NCBI GenBank assembly: GCA_017519975.1
Contig: JAFWRM010000001.1
Span: forward strand, 62,001 to 126,000
DNA from: Oscillospiraceae bacterium
Lineage (GTDB): Bacteria; Bacillota; Clostridia; Oscillospirales; Oscillospiraceae
Reading direction: 5' to 3'
DNA length: 64,000 bases
A model generated the notes under the pieces. The model saw nothing but the letters and a program-made list of their open reading frames with translations. It did not search any database and was not told the DNA's origin. The position numbers and the translations under genes are program-made. Numbering within the stretch: the first letter of the stretch is position 1; every line of letters begins with the position of its first letter. Of this stretch, positions 18,063 to 27,140 are shown piece by piece.

Positions 18063-18091
18063 ATTATAGGGTAAGAATCATAAGAATTCAA
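18063..18091 (-). promoter_or_regulatory. promoter of the binding-protein-less ABC operon
   Basis: TTGAAT (18086-18091), a 17-base spacer, and TATAAT (18063-18068), reading toward the DppB-like gene. Confidence 0.8.
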
Positions 18092-18204
18092 CGGAAGGAG
18101 CGGGAAAACAGTGGCTGATCTCCGCCCAGGTGATTGATAATCCGCAGGACAAAAGGCTCCCCCTTTCATTCCCGCGAACAGCCCGTAAGGGACAGACAGT
18201 ACGC

Positions 18205-18239
18205 AGCGGCCCGATGCCGACATTGGGCATCGGGCCGCT
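18205..18239. repeat. 14-bp inverted repeat, possible terminator of the TetR gene
   Basis: AGCGGCCCGATGCC pairs perfectly with GGCATCGGGCCGCT across a 7-nt loop. There is no T-run on the minus strand, so termination is uncertain; on the plus strand only TTTCC follows. It lies between the TetR gene and the ABC operon promoter. Confidence 0.55.
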
Positions 18240-18280
18240 TTCCTAACCCGGTTTTCCCGGTTCTTCTGTCGTTGACGACA

Positions 18281-18883
18281 CTATTGAACTTCCAGCAAGG
18301 AACGCAGTTCCAATTCCATGGCGCGCTTATAATCAAAGTCACCATGCTCGGCGGCATTGCACCAATCGAACGTCACGCCAAGATAGATGCTTCTGATTGC
18401 GCTGACAATGTATTTATACAGCCACTTGTTTCCAAATCTTCCCGTCTTCTGCCCTTTTTTCACTGTTTCATCCAGTATGTTGAAGAAACGGAGCGTATCG
18501 TAGGGCAGAAACGGCTGCAGTCTGTCCTTCAGAGAAACCATCATGAATACCGCCAGAAGGTTCTTTCCGAGAGCCAGGCACCTGTCAGCATAGAGGCACA
18601 TGAACCACCACAGAAACTCCCACTCGTCCTCTTCTTCCTGCTTTTTCTTAATGAGCTCCAAATTGTCCGGGATCAGATCGGAAAACAAGCTTCCCATGAC
18701 CTGAGATTTTGTTTTGAAATAGTAATAAAAAGCACTTCTGGATATGCCCGCTTTTGCACAGATATTGGCTACGGAAACATTGTCATAGCCTTTTTCCCGG
18801 AACAGGTCGAAGGCACACTCACGAATGAATTCCTTAGTGGGCAGTTTTTCGGGGCTTTCTGGCGTTGTTTCTGTTCTTTCCAC
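18281..18883 (-). CDS. TetR/AcrR-family transcriptional regulator
   Basis: A 200-aa regulator. The N-terminal helix-turn-helix is clear (FIRECAFDLFREKGYDNVSVANICAKAGISRSAFYYYFKTKSQ), followed by a helical ligand domain like DUF-type C-terminal TetR regions. A GTG at 18883 is preferred as the start: GGGGAG lies 6 bases upstream, and the ATG at 18943 falls directly behind the predicted -10 and thus ahead of the transcript start. It closes the glycosidase-like/MoaF locus and is the natural candidate for sensing its substrate, though it has its own promoter without the 17-bp word seen upstream of the locus. Confidence 0.9.
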   Translation of the reverse strand: MERTETTPESPEKLPTKEFIRECAFDLFREKGYDNVSVANICAKAGISRSAFYYYFKTKSQVMGSLFSDLIPDNLELIKKKQEEEDEWEFLWWFMCLYADRCLALGKNLLAVFMMVSLKDRLQPFLPYDTLRFFNILDETVKKGQKTGRFGNKWLYKYIVSAIRSIYLGVTFDWCNAAEHGDFDYKRAMELELRSLLEVQ

Positions 18884-18943
18884 ATTGATCTCCCCATTTT
18901 TCGTTCTGCGGGCATGTACAGACGGCCCTAAATCTATGGTCAT

Positions 18944-18972
18944 ATTGTATCATCATTTCATCCGATTCGCAA
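18944..18972 (-). promoter_or_regulatory. promoter of the TetR gene
   Basis: TTGCGA (18967-18972), a 17-base spacer and TACAAT (18944-18949), pointing to a transcript start near 18937. Confidence 0.7.
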
Positions 18973-19004
18973 GAATAATGGGTCAATATCCACAAAGACT
19001 GCGC

Positions 19005-20816
19005 TCACTTTTCTTGATTCTCACAGGCGTCCGGGTTCTGGCCAATAATCCTGTTCACCAGAATGAGGAAGTTGCATGCACTCCAGGTGTTCCATGACCA
19101 GGATCCCGCCGCTGTTGGCCCGTTATCCACATCGTCCGCCGGTTTTCCGGAATACGGATAATAATCATACGGAGCGAGATCAAGAATCAGTCCGACTTTA
19201 TTGATATTATCACAGTATCTGCGAGCGAGAAATTCCGCCGCCTCATATCGGCCGGCAAGATAAAGGCCGGTGCAGATGATCATCTGCTGTGGTGCGGCAA
19301 CACGTCCATGAACGAACGTAGCTTTCGCAAACGAGCAGTATTCCGTCATGACGTTTTCCGAGGCAAGTCCGATCGGCGTGAGATACTGATCCTCTTCCGT
19401 CAGCTTTTCCACGCACTTGTCGATGATATGGGCGGGCAGGCGGTCACCGAGCATAAGCGGCATATAGCATGGCAGGCTCTTTGTTTCCACCTGTTTTCCG
19501 TTGTGCAGCGGCAGGAATCTTTCCCCATTCCAGCACCATGCGATCAGGTTGTCGATCACTTTCCTGCTTCTTGCTTTCCAATCGGCCGCTTTCTCCGGCC
19601 ACCCGCATTTGGCAGCTAAAACGCTCATCATTTCCATGTACAGCGCAAGGAAGGACATCAGGCACGGCGTGATAACAGGAAACCCGTCAACAAACATAGA
19701 GGAGTCGTCCCATCCGGTCTCATTCGGATCGCAGGCGACGATCGTATCGTCTCCCAATCCGGCGTTCCTTCGTATCAGCCAGAAGTTCAGCCATTTTTCA
19801 AACTTGGGGTACATTTTCATGCACTCATCGTAGGTCAGAAAATCCTCTCCGCAGAAGCGAATGAGGCTGGTGAAAGCAAAACCCTGGAACGGAGGCTGAA
19901 GGCCGGGACCTTTCGAGATATGGGAGACCATAGCCGGAAGCCGTCCGTATCTGTCCTGATAGTTGAAGGTTGTGCAGATCTGCTTCCACGCCTCTTTCGG
20001 ATCACCTTCCATAGCCATGGCGTTATAGGACTGCTGCCATGCGAAGGTCGCTATCAACCACTGATAATGCATGAAGATCGCCGGCTGTACAAAGTTATCG
20101 ACCACTTTGGTGCGGTGGCTCCAGATCATCCATTTCGCATAATGGGCCATCTCAGCATATTCAGGCGGGCAGGTTTCCGGATAGTTTCTGCAGAACTTAC
20201 GGAAACTGGCCTTGCTGCGTTTTACCAGGACCTCAAATGGGTCGTATACGTCCGGAAGGGCAATCTCATCTTTGCTCTCATGTATCGCCAGTTCAAAACC
20301 GTCGTTTTCTCCGTGAATAATGAAACTGGCTTTACTGAAGCGGGCGTTTTTACTGTCCCACTCCGTCTCCGCGTCGACGGTACCGGTCAGAGGCTTGAAC
20401 AGAAGATAGCCATGGCGTCCGAAAGAAGCTTCCACACTTCCGTCCTTTCGCTTAAAGGCTCCGTCAAAACTACCGCATCCAATATCTCCGACCGCGGGGG
20501 ATGTTTCGATCTCAAGATCAACGTTTTTTCCCCTCAAGCGCATCTGTTCTTCATCTGTCAGAACGATCTCAACAAACCCGTCCCCACAGTCCATTCGCAG
20601 CACCGCTTCGTCCGCGGTATACGTATATGGGACGTCCGCATTGTTCCTTCTGGGATTGAGATAGAAGAGAAAATCGCTTCTCAGGCACATGGTGGAAGAC
20701 CGTCTGCTGGACAGGCGAAGCCTGTGCGTGAAGAAGTCTTCATACAGATACAACGCGGAGCCGAATCTTCCGAATGGGATACGGATCAACTGATGTTTCT
20801 CATTTGTTCCAAACAC
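19005..20816 (-). CDS. glycosidase-like (alpha/alpha)6-barrel protein, long form L1
   Basis: A 603-aa cytoplasmic protein (no signal peptide) with an N-terminal beta-sandwich-like part (1-190) and a helical barrel (about 210-595) like GH63/mannosylglycerate-hydrolase-type enzymes. The acidic motif is NETGWDDSS (E366, D370), with a second acidic site in GLASENV (E487) and a WQQSYNAMAM helix near 260. It starts with GTG behind AGGAGG. It is closest to L5 at 31090, and like that gene follows a short paralogue in the transcript. Hydrolysis of an alpha-glycoside is likely, but no family member this close is known to me by function. Confidence 0.8.
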   Translation of the reverse strand: MFGTNEKHQLIRIPFGRFGSALYLYEDFFTHRLRLSSRRSSTMCLRSDFLFYLNPRRNNADVPYTYTADEAVLRMDCGDGFVEIVLTDEEQMRLRGKNVDLEIETSPAVGDIGCGSFDGAFKRKDGSVEASFGRHGYLLFKPLTGTVDAETEWDSKNARFSKASFIIHGENDGFELAIHESKDEIALPDVYDPFEVLVKRSKASFRKFCRNYPETCPPEYAEMAHYAKWMIWSHRTKVVDNFVQPAIFMHYQWLIATFAWQQSYNAMAMEGDPKEAWKQICTTFNYQDRYGRLPAMVSHISKGPGLQPPFQGFAFTSLIRFCGEDFLTYDECMKMYPKFEKWLNFWLIRRNAGLGDDTIVACDPNETGWDDSSMFVDGFPVITPCLMSFLALYMEMMSVLAAKCGWPEKAADWKARSRKVIDNLIAWCWNGERFLPLHNGKQVETKSLPCYMPLMLGDRLPAHIIDKCVEKLTEEDQYLTPIGLASENVMTEYCSFAKATFVHGRVAAPQQMIICTGLYLAGRYEAAEFLARRYCDNINKVGLILDLAPYDYYPYSGKPADDVDNGPTAAGSWSWNTWSACNFLILVNRIIGQNPDACENQEK

Positions 20817-20831
20817 AGTTCCACCTCCTCA

Positions 20832-22430
20832 TCATGCTGATAAAACGCTGCCAAGAGAAAGGACGGCTGCACAGGCGGCAGGAGAATAGTTGGCTCCCGG
20901 TTCGATCATATCCGGCTGCTGCCGGAGGGCCGATTTGCCGCTGTTACAGCTTCTCAGGATCTCATCGGCTATTTCTCTGGTCAGTCCGGTGATTCCGGCC
21001 TCATATAATCCTTTCACGATCAGGCAGGTCCGGACAAGATCGGAACGGTCGAAATCCTTGGAGAAGGCTCCGGCAAAATCCTGCGGAAACAGTCCGCCTA
21101 ATACGGCCGGCATTAGGCCAAACTCTCCACACGGGTACTTTTTGCCCGATTCTGAAATGGCCGTAAATCCTCTTCCGTCCCACAGTTCACGGAGGATCTG
21201 CAGTTCCCGTTCTGCCAGCGCCTGCCACCTTTCAGCAGAAACCCCATCCTCCATGATCCGAGCCATCCGACCAAGTGCGGTGAAAAGCAGGCACATGCAG
21301 GCTGTCAGATCAGGAGTAATCACCGGTTCATCGGCGTCGAAACAGGGTGCTTGGATTGAGCCGGATTCTCTGCGGTACGCGTACCGGAATCCTCCATTCC
21401 CGTCGGATCTCTCTCTGATCCACCACTCGGCTCTGCGTACCAGCATGTCGTACGCCCGCTGAAGGATGTCACCCGCAACAGAAGCAGCCCCATCCAGACT
21501 GACAGCATGATAAGCTGCCAGTCCCAGGAGGGGAACGTCGGATACGTAAATATTCCGGCCGGATCTCTGTTCTCCCAGAATTCCGCCATTCGGGAGCAGA
21601 TAAGGCCTCATCAGACAGATTGTCTCCAGAGCAGCTGTCGGATCAGCAAACGCCAGGGCGGCTTCCGCCTGCTCACGTGCCAGATAAGCTATGCCGGATA
21701 CTTTATTGGTACAATACAACTGCACGCCGTCTGTCGTTGGCTGCAGCCCCGACCAGAGGGAATAGGAAAGCGTGAAAAACAATTCCTCATTCCCCGGCGG
21801 CAGATGAATCAGTCTGTCGGAATATACTTCATAATCCTTCTGCGCCTCCGCGGCGCATCCCTCGACGGTTAGTTCCCGGGTGTATTCTTCTTCAGAATGC
21901 GACTGATCAATGATCACGGATTTCAGATCACCGGATTCATCAGGTCTGAGATACAGGTCTGGGTTGGCACTGCCGCGGAGCTTGGGATCCCACGGAGCGA
22001 TCAGTTCCTGCGAGCCCGCCAGCTGGATCACGGTCATTTTCACGCCTTTGATCGGAATCAGGGCGCCGTCGACAGTCATTTTTATGCTGTCACTCAGGAA
22101 GGCTCCTCCCTTTTTTGCGGAGAAATGAACTGTGAGTCCGTGTCCTTCCACAACCATGTAATAACCGTCGATAGCGAAGCGAACAATCCCCTTTTTCCCT
22201 TTAACCGTCAGACAGAAAGGGTCTGCACAGTACTCAAACGGTACCGTTTCTCCATCTTCCATGATTTCTATCTTCAGCACCTCATGCGGATCTCCGCTTC
22301 CGCCGAACATGGAAAGTGATGCGCTGGCTATGGAAATAAACAGCCCTCCATCTTCTCCGGGTTTTTCAAAAATCAGAAATCTGGAGCCCGCACGCGCAAA
22401 AGGCTGCTTTTTTAAATCCAATTCCTTCAT
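20832..22430 (-). CDS. glycosidase-like (alpha/alpha)6-barrel protein, short form S1
   Basis: A 532-aa relative of the long barrel proteins. The barrel helices and the DEPVITPDL segment align with the VSPDL region of the active forms, but the motif E-x-G-x-D-D before it is replaced (RESGSIQAPCF), and the second acidic site S/T-E-N is missing. It may be a non-catalytic partner of L1, encoded 15 bases downstream. Start: ATG at 22430; a TTG nine bases upstream has better spacing from GGGAGGGGG and cannot be excluded. No signal peptide. The gene follows a MoaF-like gene. Confidence 0.75.
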   Translation of the reverse strand: MKELDLKKQPFARAGSRFLIFEKPGEDGGLFISIASASLSMFGGSGDPHEVLKIEIMEDGETVPFEYCADPFCLTVKGKKGIVRFAIDGYYMVVEGHGLTVHFSAKKGGAFLSDSIKMTVDGALIPIKGVKMTVIQLAGSQELIAPWDPKLRGSANPDLYLRPDESGDLKSVIIDQSHSEEEYTRELTVEGCAAEAQKDYEVYSDRLIHLPPGNEELFFTLSYSLWSGLQPTTDGVQLYCTNKVSGIAYLAREQAEAALAFADPTAALETICLMRPYLLPNGGILGEQRSGRNIYVSDVPLLGLAAYHAVSLDGAASVAGDILQRAYDMLVRRAEWWIRERSDGNGGFRYAYRRESGSIQAPCFDADEPVITPDLTACMCLLFTALGRMARIMEDGVSAERWQALAERELQILRELWDGRGFTAISESGKKYPCGEFGLMPAVLGGLFPQDFAGAFSKDFDRSDLVRTCLIVKGLYEAGITGLTREIADEILRSCNSGKSALRQQPDMIEPGANYSPAACAAVLSLGSVLSA

Positions 22431-22557
22431 ATTATGCAAGGTTCCCCCTCCCTTATTTGCTGTAATCCGGCTGATCTGCGGCACATCGCAGCCGGTAAGG
22501 CTTCATATTCCTGGTCCCTGTGTATGGAGCATGAAAAGGGTCAGGAACAATCCCTTT

Positions 22558-23430
22558 TCATGTCGTAAAAGGGTTTGGGGCATCAATGAACTCCTGTTCG
22601 ACCTCCGTGAATTTTCCATATGCTCCAAACATCAGATTCAAAGGCACGTCCCCTTCCGGCAGCGTCATTGCCCCAAATGTCCGCCCGACCTGATACAGTC
22701 GGTCATAATTCTGCAGGAAACACATGGTGTTGCTGCGGTACGGCACCTTGCCCGCTATGATCTTCTCCATGTTCATTTCGGTTATGCTCACCAGATACAT
22801 ATTGGGCTTGATCTTGATGTATACTGCAGGCTCATCCGAGGACGGGAGAGCGCTGACCATGGCGTTCATTTCTTCCGCTTTCTTTCTTTCCTCTTCCGTC
22901 TGAACCCTGTCTCGCGGATAAGTGATCCTGTAGAAACTCGTGGTGTAATAAACGTGTACCGTCGTCATCTTGTTTCCATAGCACCACTGGATCACGGTGC
23001 CGATCATATCCGACGTATGGCTGTGACGTCGGAATTCCAGGGAGCCGTCTTCTTTATAGATCGCCCCGAATTCAAAATATGTGTTGTTGATATACGGGTA
23101 CTTCGGGTTTTCTCCGTTTTTGGCGATGATCCGTGTGACCAGCATGTTTTCAAGGTCAATGACAAACGTGTGGTTCATTCTCTTTTCACAGCCGGAGATC
23201 TCCATGGAAACGAGGAAGGTCGTATCATCTCCCTTCAGGCACTCATACTTCTCCTTTTTGGGTTCTCCGTCTCCGATATTCCACTCAACGTAATGCCCGT
23301 CCAGAAAATTCAGAGTGTGGTCAAACCCGTCATCCATCGCGATCACAAATCTTCTTCCCGCCAGTTCATAGCAGAAAGGAGGTTTGTACTGATCGATCAT
23401 ATAATTGCCTCTTGGATTGTCTTTCAACAT
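22558..23430 (-). CDS. MoaF-like (calycin-type) protein M1
   Basis: A 290-aa protein of the MoaF family, named after a molybdenum-cofactor gene region but of unproven role, predicted to form lipocalin-like beta barrels. Visible family features are CYELAGRRF near the front, YFEFGAI in the middle, and RHSHTSDMIGTVIQWCYG followed by YYTTSFYRITYPR. It is most like M3 at 40290. No other molybdopterin genes are near, so a cofactor role is unlikely here; binding or transforming a small hydrophobic or phenolic compound is a guess. Start at 23430 behind AGGAG. No signal peptide. Confidence 0.78.
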   Translation of the reverse strand: MLKDNPRGNYMIDQYKPPFCYELAGRRFVIAMDDGFDHTLNFLDGHYVEWNIGDGEPKKEKYECLKGDDTTFLVSMEISGCEKRMNHTFVIDLENMLVTRIIAKNGENPKYPYINNTYFEFGAIYKEDGSLEFRRHSHTSDMIGTVIQWCYGNKMTTVHVYYTTSFYRITYPRDRVQTEEERKKAEEMNAMVSALPSSDEPAVYIKIKPNMYLVSITEMNMEKIIAGKVPYRSNTMCFLQNYDRLYQVGRTFGAMTLPEGDVPLNLMFGAYGKFTEVEQEFIDAPNPFTT

Positions 23431-23480
23431 TTTCAGATTCACTCCTGTCTTTACAATCTTTACAGTATATATCTCTGTAC

Positions 23481-25235
23481 TCAACGGGCGATTGTCTCCG
23501 CCAAGGCAAGGAACACAGAGCCCACCCATGACGAAAACGGATATCCTACCGACATTCCTGTTGACTCTGCCGTGATGGTTTGCTTTAAAATGGGTTCAAC
23601 CCTGAATGAATGGATCCCCAGGGCCAGTCCTTTATATAGCAGTGCGTTCAGATATTTTGCACATTCCGCCGCCGCTTCCTTACAATATCCGGCGTCATTC
23701 ATCCCGTTGAGCAGGAAAAACTGTGTAGGTGCTACGGTTGCCCCCCTGGTGAACATGCGCATGACCACTTTCTCGCTCTGCAGGTTCTCCGTGGAAAACC
23801 CGCAGTCGGTACTGAACTGTCCGGGATCTGTCAGGCGGGACACAAGCCTGGCAGCAATTGTATCCGGAAGCCGTTTCCCCAGCATGATCGGCAGAAGCTG
23901 CGTGATGGACCCGCATTTGTACAGCAGTTTTTTCCCGGGAAGATAGGCTTCGAACTGTTCCCCGTCCCAAAGGACGTTGATCATGTAGTCAAGGAGGCGT
24001 TTCCCCTCCTGCTTCCAGTACTCTGCCTCTGAACCGTTTCCCAGCAATCCCGCAAGCCTGGCACATGCTTCACAATTGAATACCATGTAGGAAAGCAGAT
24101 CCGGGGATACGATCGGCAATCCTTCATCAAAAGTTGAAGATTCGTCATATCCCGATTCGTCCGGATGATAGTAAGAAGGATATCCCGTCCCGATATGGTC
24201 ATGGTGTATGAACCACCACTTCGTGTATGCGGACAGTTTGTCGTACATCGAACGGTAATCGTCTTCTGAAAGCTCTGCACACGGAAACCCGTTGAGGATG
24301 TAAAGTACCGCATACCCCTGGATCGGCGGTTTCGTGGTAATGTAAGTCGCCTGGCCGGTATCGCTGATGTGGTCCGGAAGCCCGCCGATCTCGTTCTGGT
24401 AATCGAAGAACGACAGCAGCAGCCTCCAGGCTTCCCCGGCGTTGTTCCTCATGGCCATCGCGTGAAATGCCTGCTGCCAGCCAAACGCCCGGTTCATATA
24501 CAGCTTGTGCATGTAAACGACAGGCGATTTCAGGAAACCGCGTGGTCCCAGATAAGAGTGCCAGACCATGTACTTTGCCTTGTCGGCCATTGCCTCATAG
24601 GCCGCCGGAACCTTCGTGTAGTTTTCGCTGAATTCCTCAAATTCCTTTTCCTTCTGCTTCGCAGCCATATCGAACTCCGCGTAGCTGTCCCAACGGGGGC
24701 AGGTGGAGACATATTCATGTATCGCCATTTCCGCGGGTTCTGCGCCGGGGATGAGCTCCACGTCAAACGGATAGGGGCTGACCGTGAGATAATTCCACTG
24801 CAGATCGGCCTTCATTTCTCCGGAAATACAGACCAGCTTGATCTTTCCGGTTCTGTTGAATCCAAGTTCGATATCTCCGTTCGCCAGTCGGCATCCGCCC
24901 TCATGCATTTTTGGCGTATACCGGATCCTCAGCGTCACTCCCGTTGCTCGGATCCGCATGACCGAGGGATCATGCTCATAGGTAAACTCGACGGTGCCGT
25001 CATCGGCGGTGAATGTCAGTTTGGAAGGAGAACAAGAATACGTGAAATCCACACTCTCCCCATTTTTGAACACATCCAGTTCCATCAGACTCGGTCTTTC
25101 AAGCAATGGCTGAAACCCACGGCAGATGGAGAGATACATTTTCTTGTCGTTCACATCCTGATACACGGAAAGAAACGCACCGTACACACTGAACGGCAGA
25201 CGTTCGAGATTGAATTGTTCATTCGTTCCAAACAT
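23481..25235 (-). CDS. glycosidase-like (alpha/alpha)6-barrel protein, long form L2
   Basis: A 584-aa paralogue of the locus barrel family. It begins MFGTNEQFNLERLPF, the same opening used by L1 and L5, and carries the acidic motif DESGYDESS (E360, D364), the helix AFGWQQAFHAMAM near 250, TKPPIQGYA near 301, and FSTENLQSE as the second acidic site. The start at 25235 has AAGGAG 7 bases upstream and sits right behind the stop of L3. No signal peptide is present, so it acts in the cytoplasm. The sugar substrate is unknown. Confidence 0.8.
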   Translation of the reverse strand: MFGTNEQFNLERLPFSVYGAFLSVYQDVNDKKMYLSICRGFQPLLERPSLMELDVFKNGESVDFTYSCSPSKLTFTADDGTVEFTYEHDPSVMRIRATGVTLRIRYTPKMHEGGCRLANGDIELGFNRTGKIKLVCISGEMKADLQWNYLTVSPYPFDVELIPGAEPAEMAIHEYVSTCPRWDSYAEFDMAAKQKEKEFEEFSENYTKVPAAYEAMADKAKYMVWHSYLGPRGFLKSPVVYMHKLYMNRAFGWQQAFHAMAMRNNAGEAWRLLLSFFDYQNEIGGLPDHISDTGQATYITTKPPIQGYAVLYILNGFPCAELSEDDYRSMYDKLSAYTKWWFIHHDHIGTGYPSYYHPDESGYDESSTFDEGLPIVSPDLLSYMVFNCEACARLAGLLGNGSEAEYWKQEGKRLLDYMINVLWDGEQFEAYLPGKKLLYKCGSITQLLPIMLGKRLPDTIAARLVSRLTDPGQFSTDCGFSTENLQSEKVVMRMFTRGATVAPTQFFLLNGMNDAGYCKEAAAECAKYLNALLYKGLALGIHSFRVEPILKQTITAESTGMSVGYPFSSWVGSVFLALAETIAR

Positions 25236-25236
25236 T

Positions 25237-27030
25237 TTAATTCTCCTTCTCCGCCTCATTCAGGATCTCGCCCAGCACGAAGAAAACCGGCGTGCCCCAG
25301 GATACGAATTTTCCTGTATATTTTACAGCTGCATTGAATACCGCCGGCCCGTTCGATTTTCTGTGAGATACCTGATCCTTTTCAATGATGTCCGTTACCG
25401 GATACCCTCGCTCCAACGACAGTTCACACCAGTTTTTGGCATTTTTCAGTGCCGCTTCCTTCTCTCCTGCTTCGTACAGTCCCACGGTCATAAGCAGCTG
25501 TGAAATCGCCATGCACATCCCCAAGGCAAACGGTCCCGGAGATGAGGAATCGAACAGCGGGCTGTCAAAGCTTTCTGAACGGAATCCATGATCCGTATAG
25601 AACTTGTTCGGATCCATCAGATCCGCGGTCATTTTCCGTATGATCTCCTGCGGAAGCCTCTTTCCCAGAATGATTGGGATGTAGTTGCATATTGACTGTG
25701 AACAGAGTATACGGCCGCTCTTTTCAAGGAGACAGACAAACTGATCTCCGTTCCAGAGCCTGCGGATCATTTTCCGGATCAGTTCTTCGGAACGGGCAAA
25801 ATGCTCTTCAGCCTCATCCTGCAGTCCAAGAATCTTCGCCAGTCTGCCGCACACTTCCATACAGAGGGCAAGATATGCCTGTAGATCCGGGCTGACTACC
25901 GGAACGCCCTCCGCAAAAATGGAGGCATCGTCAAGCCCGCATTCGTCCCCATGCATGTAGCACATGAGGCCGTCCCTGTCCTCATCTCTGAATCTGCACC
26001 ACCAGTCCACCCATCGACAGAGCGGCTCATAGATCCTGGCGCACTGTTCCCCGTCTACAGCATCGTCTCCGAGATGATCCAAAGCCCAGGTGAGGGCGAA
26101 CCCCTGGAACGGAGGCTTGGTCGCTGTAAAGGCGACGTCCCGGTCATTGGCACAGTCCGGAAGCATGCCGTATTCATCCTGCATGGAAAAAAAGCTGTGC
26201 ACGATATCGAATACGAACTGCTGGTTTCTCCAACACGCCATGGCGTGGTCCGACTGCTGCCAGGTCGTACCACGCTGGATAATGCCGCTGCGCATCATGT
26301 ACATGATCGGCTCTTTCAGAACCAGCAGCGGCCTCTGATGGCTGATCCAGAACACATATGCCCCGATCTGACGAACGGTCTCAAATCTTTCCGGAAGGGG
26401 CGGAAGCTGAGATAACCAGTACTCATAGTCTTTGCGGTTTTCGGCAACACAGTCGTCAAACCCGTTCACCTGCTGCCTTGTCACATATTCGTTGCTCCAG
26501 TACACGTACCCCAGAAGGCTGCCGTTTTTCGGCTCCCAACGGATCGTCGTAGGTGCCGCCTGCATCCTCGGGCCGATCCATCTGTTATCATGGGCCTGTA
26601 AACCGGAAACGGTATCGAACAGAAACTGACCCATGCTGGTAAACCCGATCTCCAGAGAGCCGTCCAACCGATCGACGAACATCTCATGCGGTGCGAACTC
26701 AATATGGAAGCAGATGCCGAGTCCGTCGTCTGACCGAATCTGAAGCAGTTCCGGTATGGAATCGTAGCAGATTTCGATGATTCCGTGTTCCGTTTTGATA
26801 GTCAGAAGCCACGGTGAGGCAGAATATGTGAAATCGATTGTTTCACCTTTGTATGTCGGGGCACATGTGATCAGATTATATCTGAATCCCTTGGGGTCGT
26901 CCCGTGTAACGCTGAGATAGATCCTGTCTCCGTTTTTCTGAGCCTCGTCGTCGATTGTAAGATACAGTCGATTATCCTTTTTGGAAAACGCAAGCATTTG
27001 AAGATTAAGATCTTCGATTGACGTATTCAT
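25237..27030 (-). CDS. glycosidase-like (alpha/alpha)6-barrel protein, long form L3
   Basis: A 597-aa member of the locus family with acidic motif GDECGLDDAS (E363, D367), the GTTWQQSDHAMA helix, TKPPFQGFALTW near 304, and FRSESFDSP near the second acidic site (Ser-Glu-Ser instead of Ser/Thr-Glu-Asn). The N-terminal 190 residues are the beta-rich domain. The start at 27030 has GGAGGAGAG upstream; an extended frame to 27123 lacks a site. It is translationally coupled to L2. Confidence 0.8.
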   Translation of the reverse strand: MNTSIEDLNLQMLAFSKKDNRLYLTIDDEAQKNGDRIYLSVTRDDPKGFRYNLITCAPTYKGETIDFTYSASPWLLTIKTEHGIIEICYDSIPELLQIRSDDGLGICFHIEFAPHEMFVDRLDGSLEIGFTSMGQFLFDTVSGLQAHDNRWIGPRMQAAPTTIRWEPKNGSLLGYVYWSNEYVTRQQVNGFDDCVAENRKDYEYWLSQLPPLPERFETVRQIGAYVFWISHQRPLLVLKEPIMYMMRSGIIQRGTTWQQSDHAMACWRNQQFVFDIVHSFFSMQDEYGMLPDCANDRDVAFTATKPPFQGFALTWALDHLGDDAVDGEQCARIYEPLCRWVDWWCRFRDEDRDGLMCYMHGDECGLDDASIFAEGVPVVSPDLQAYLALCMEVCGRLAKILGLQDEAEEHFARSEELIRKMIRRLWNGDQFVCLLEKSGRILCSQSICNYIPIILGKRLPQEIIRKMTADLMDPNKFYTDHGFRSESFDSPLFDSSSPGPFALGMCMAISQLLMTVGLYEAGEKEAALKNAKNWCELSLERGYPVTDIIEKDQVSHRKSNGPAVFNAAVKYTGKFVSWGTPVFFVLGEILNEAEKEN

Positions 27031-27140
27031 TCCACTCTCCTCCAACAGCACTTCGAAGCATGTTTCTTGTCCGTTTTGCCTATTTGCCGCACATGGGGCA
27101 ATACCGCATAAGTACCGCCCCATATGACTGTCAATGATGG

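Noticed and set aside
18205-18239. Inverted repeat as an attachment site or insertion-sequence end
   Set aside because: Single copy with no direct repeats or transposase near; fits a hairpin behind the TetR gene.
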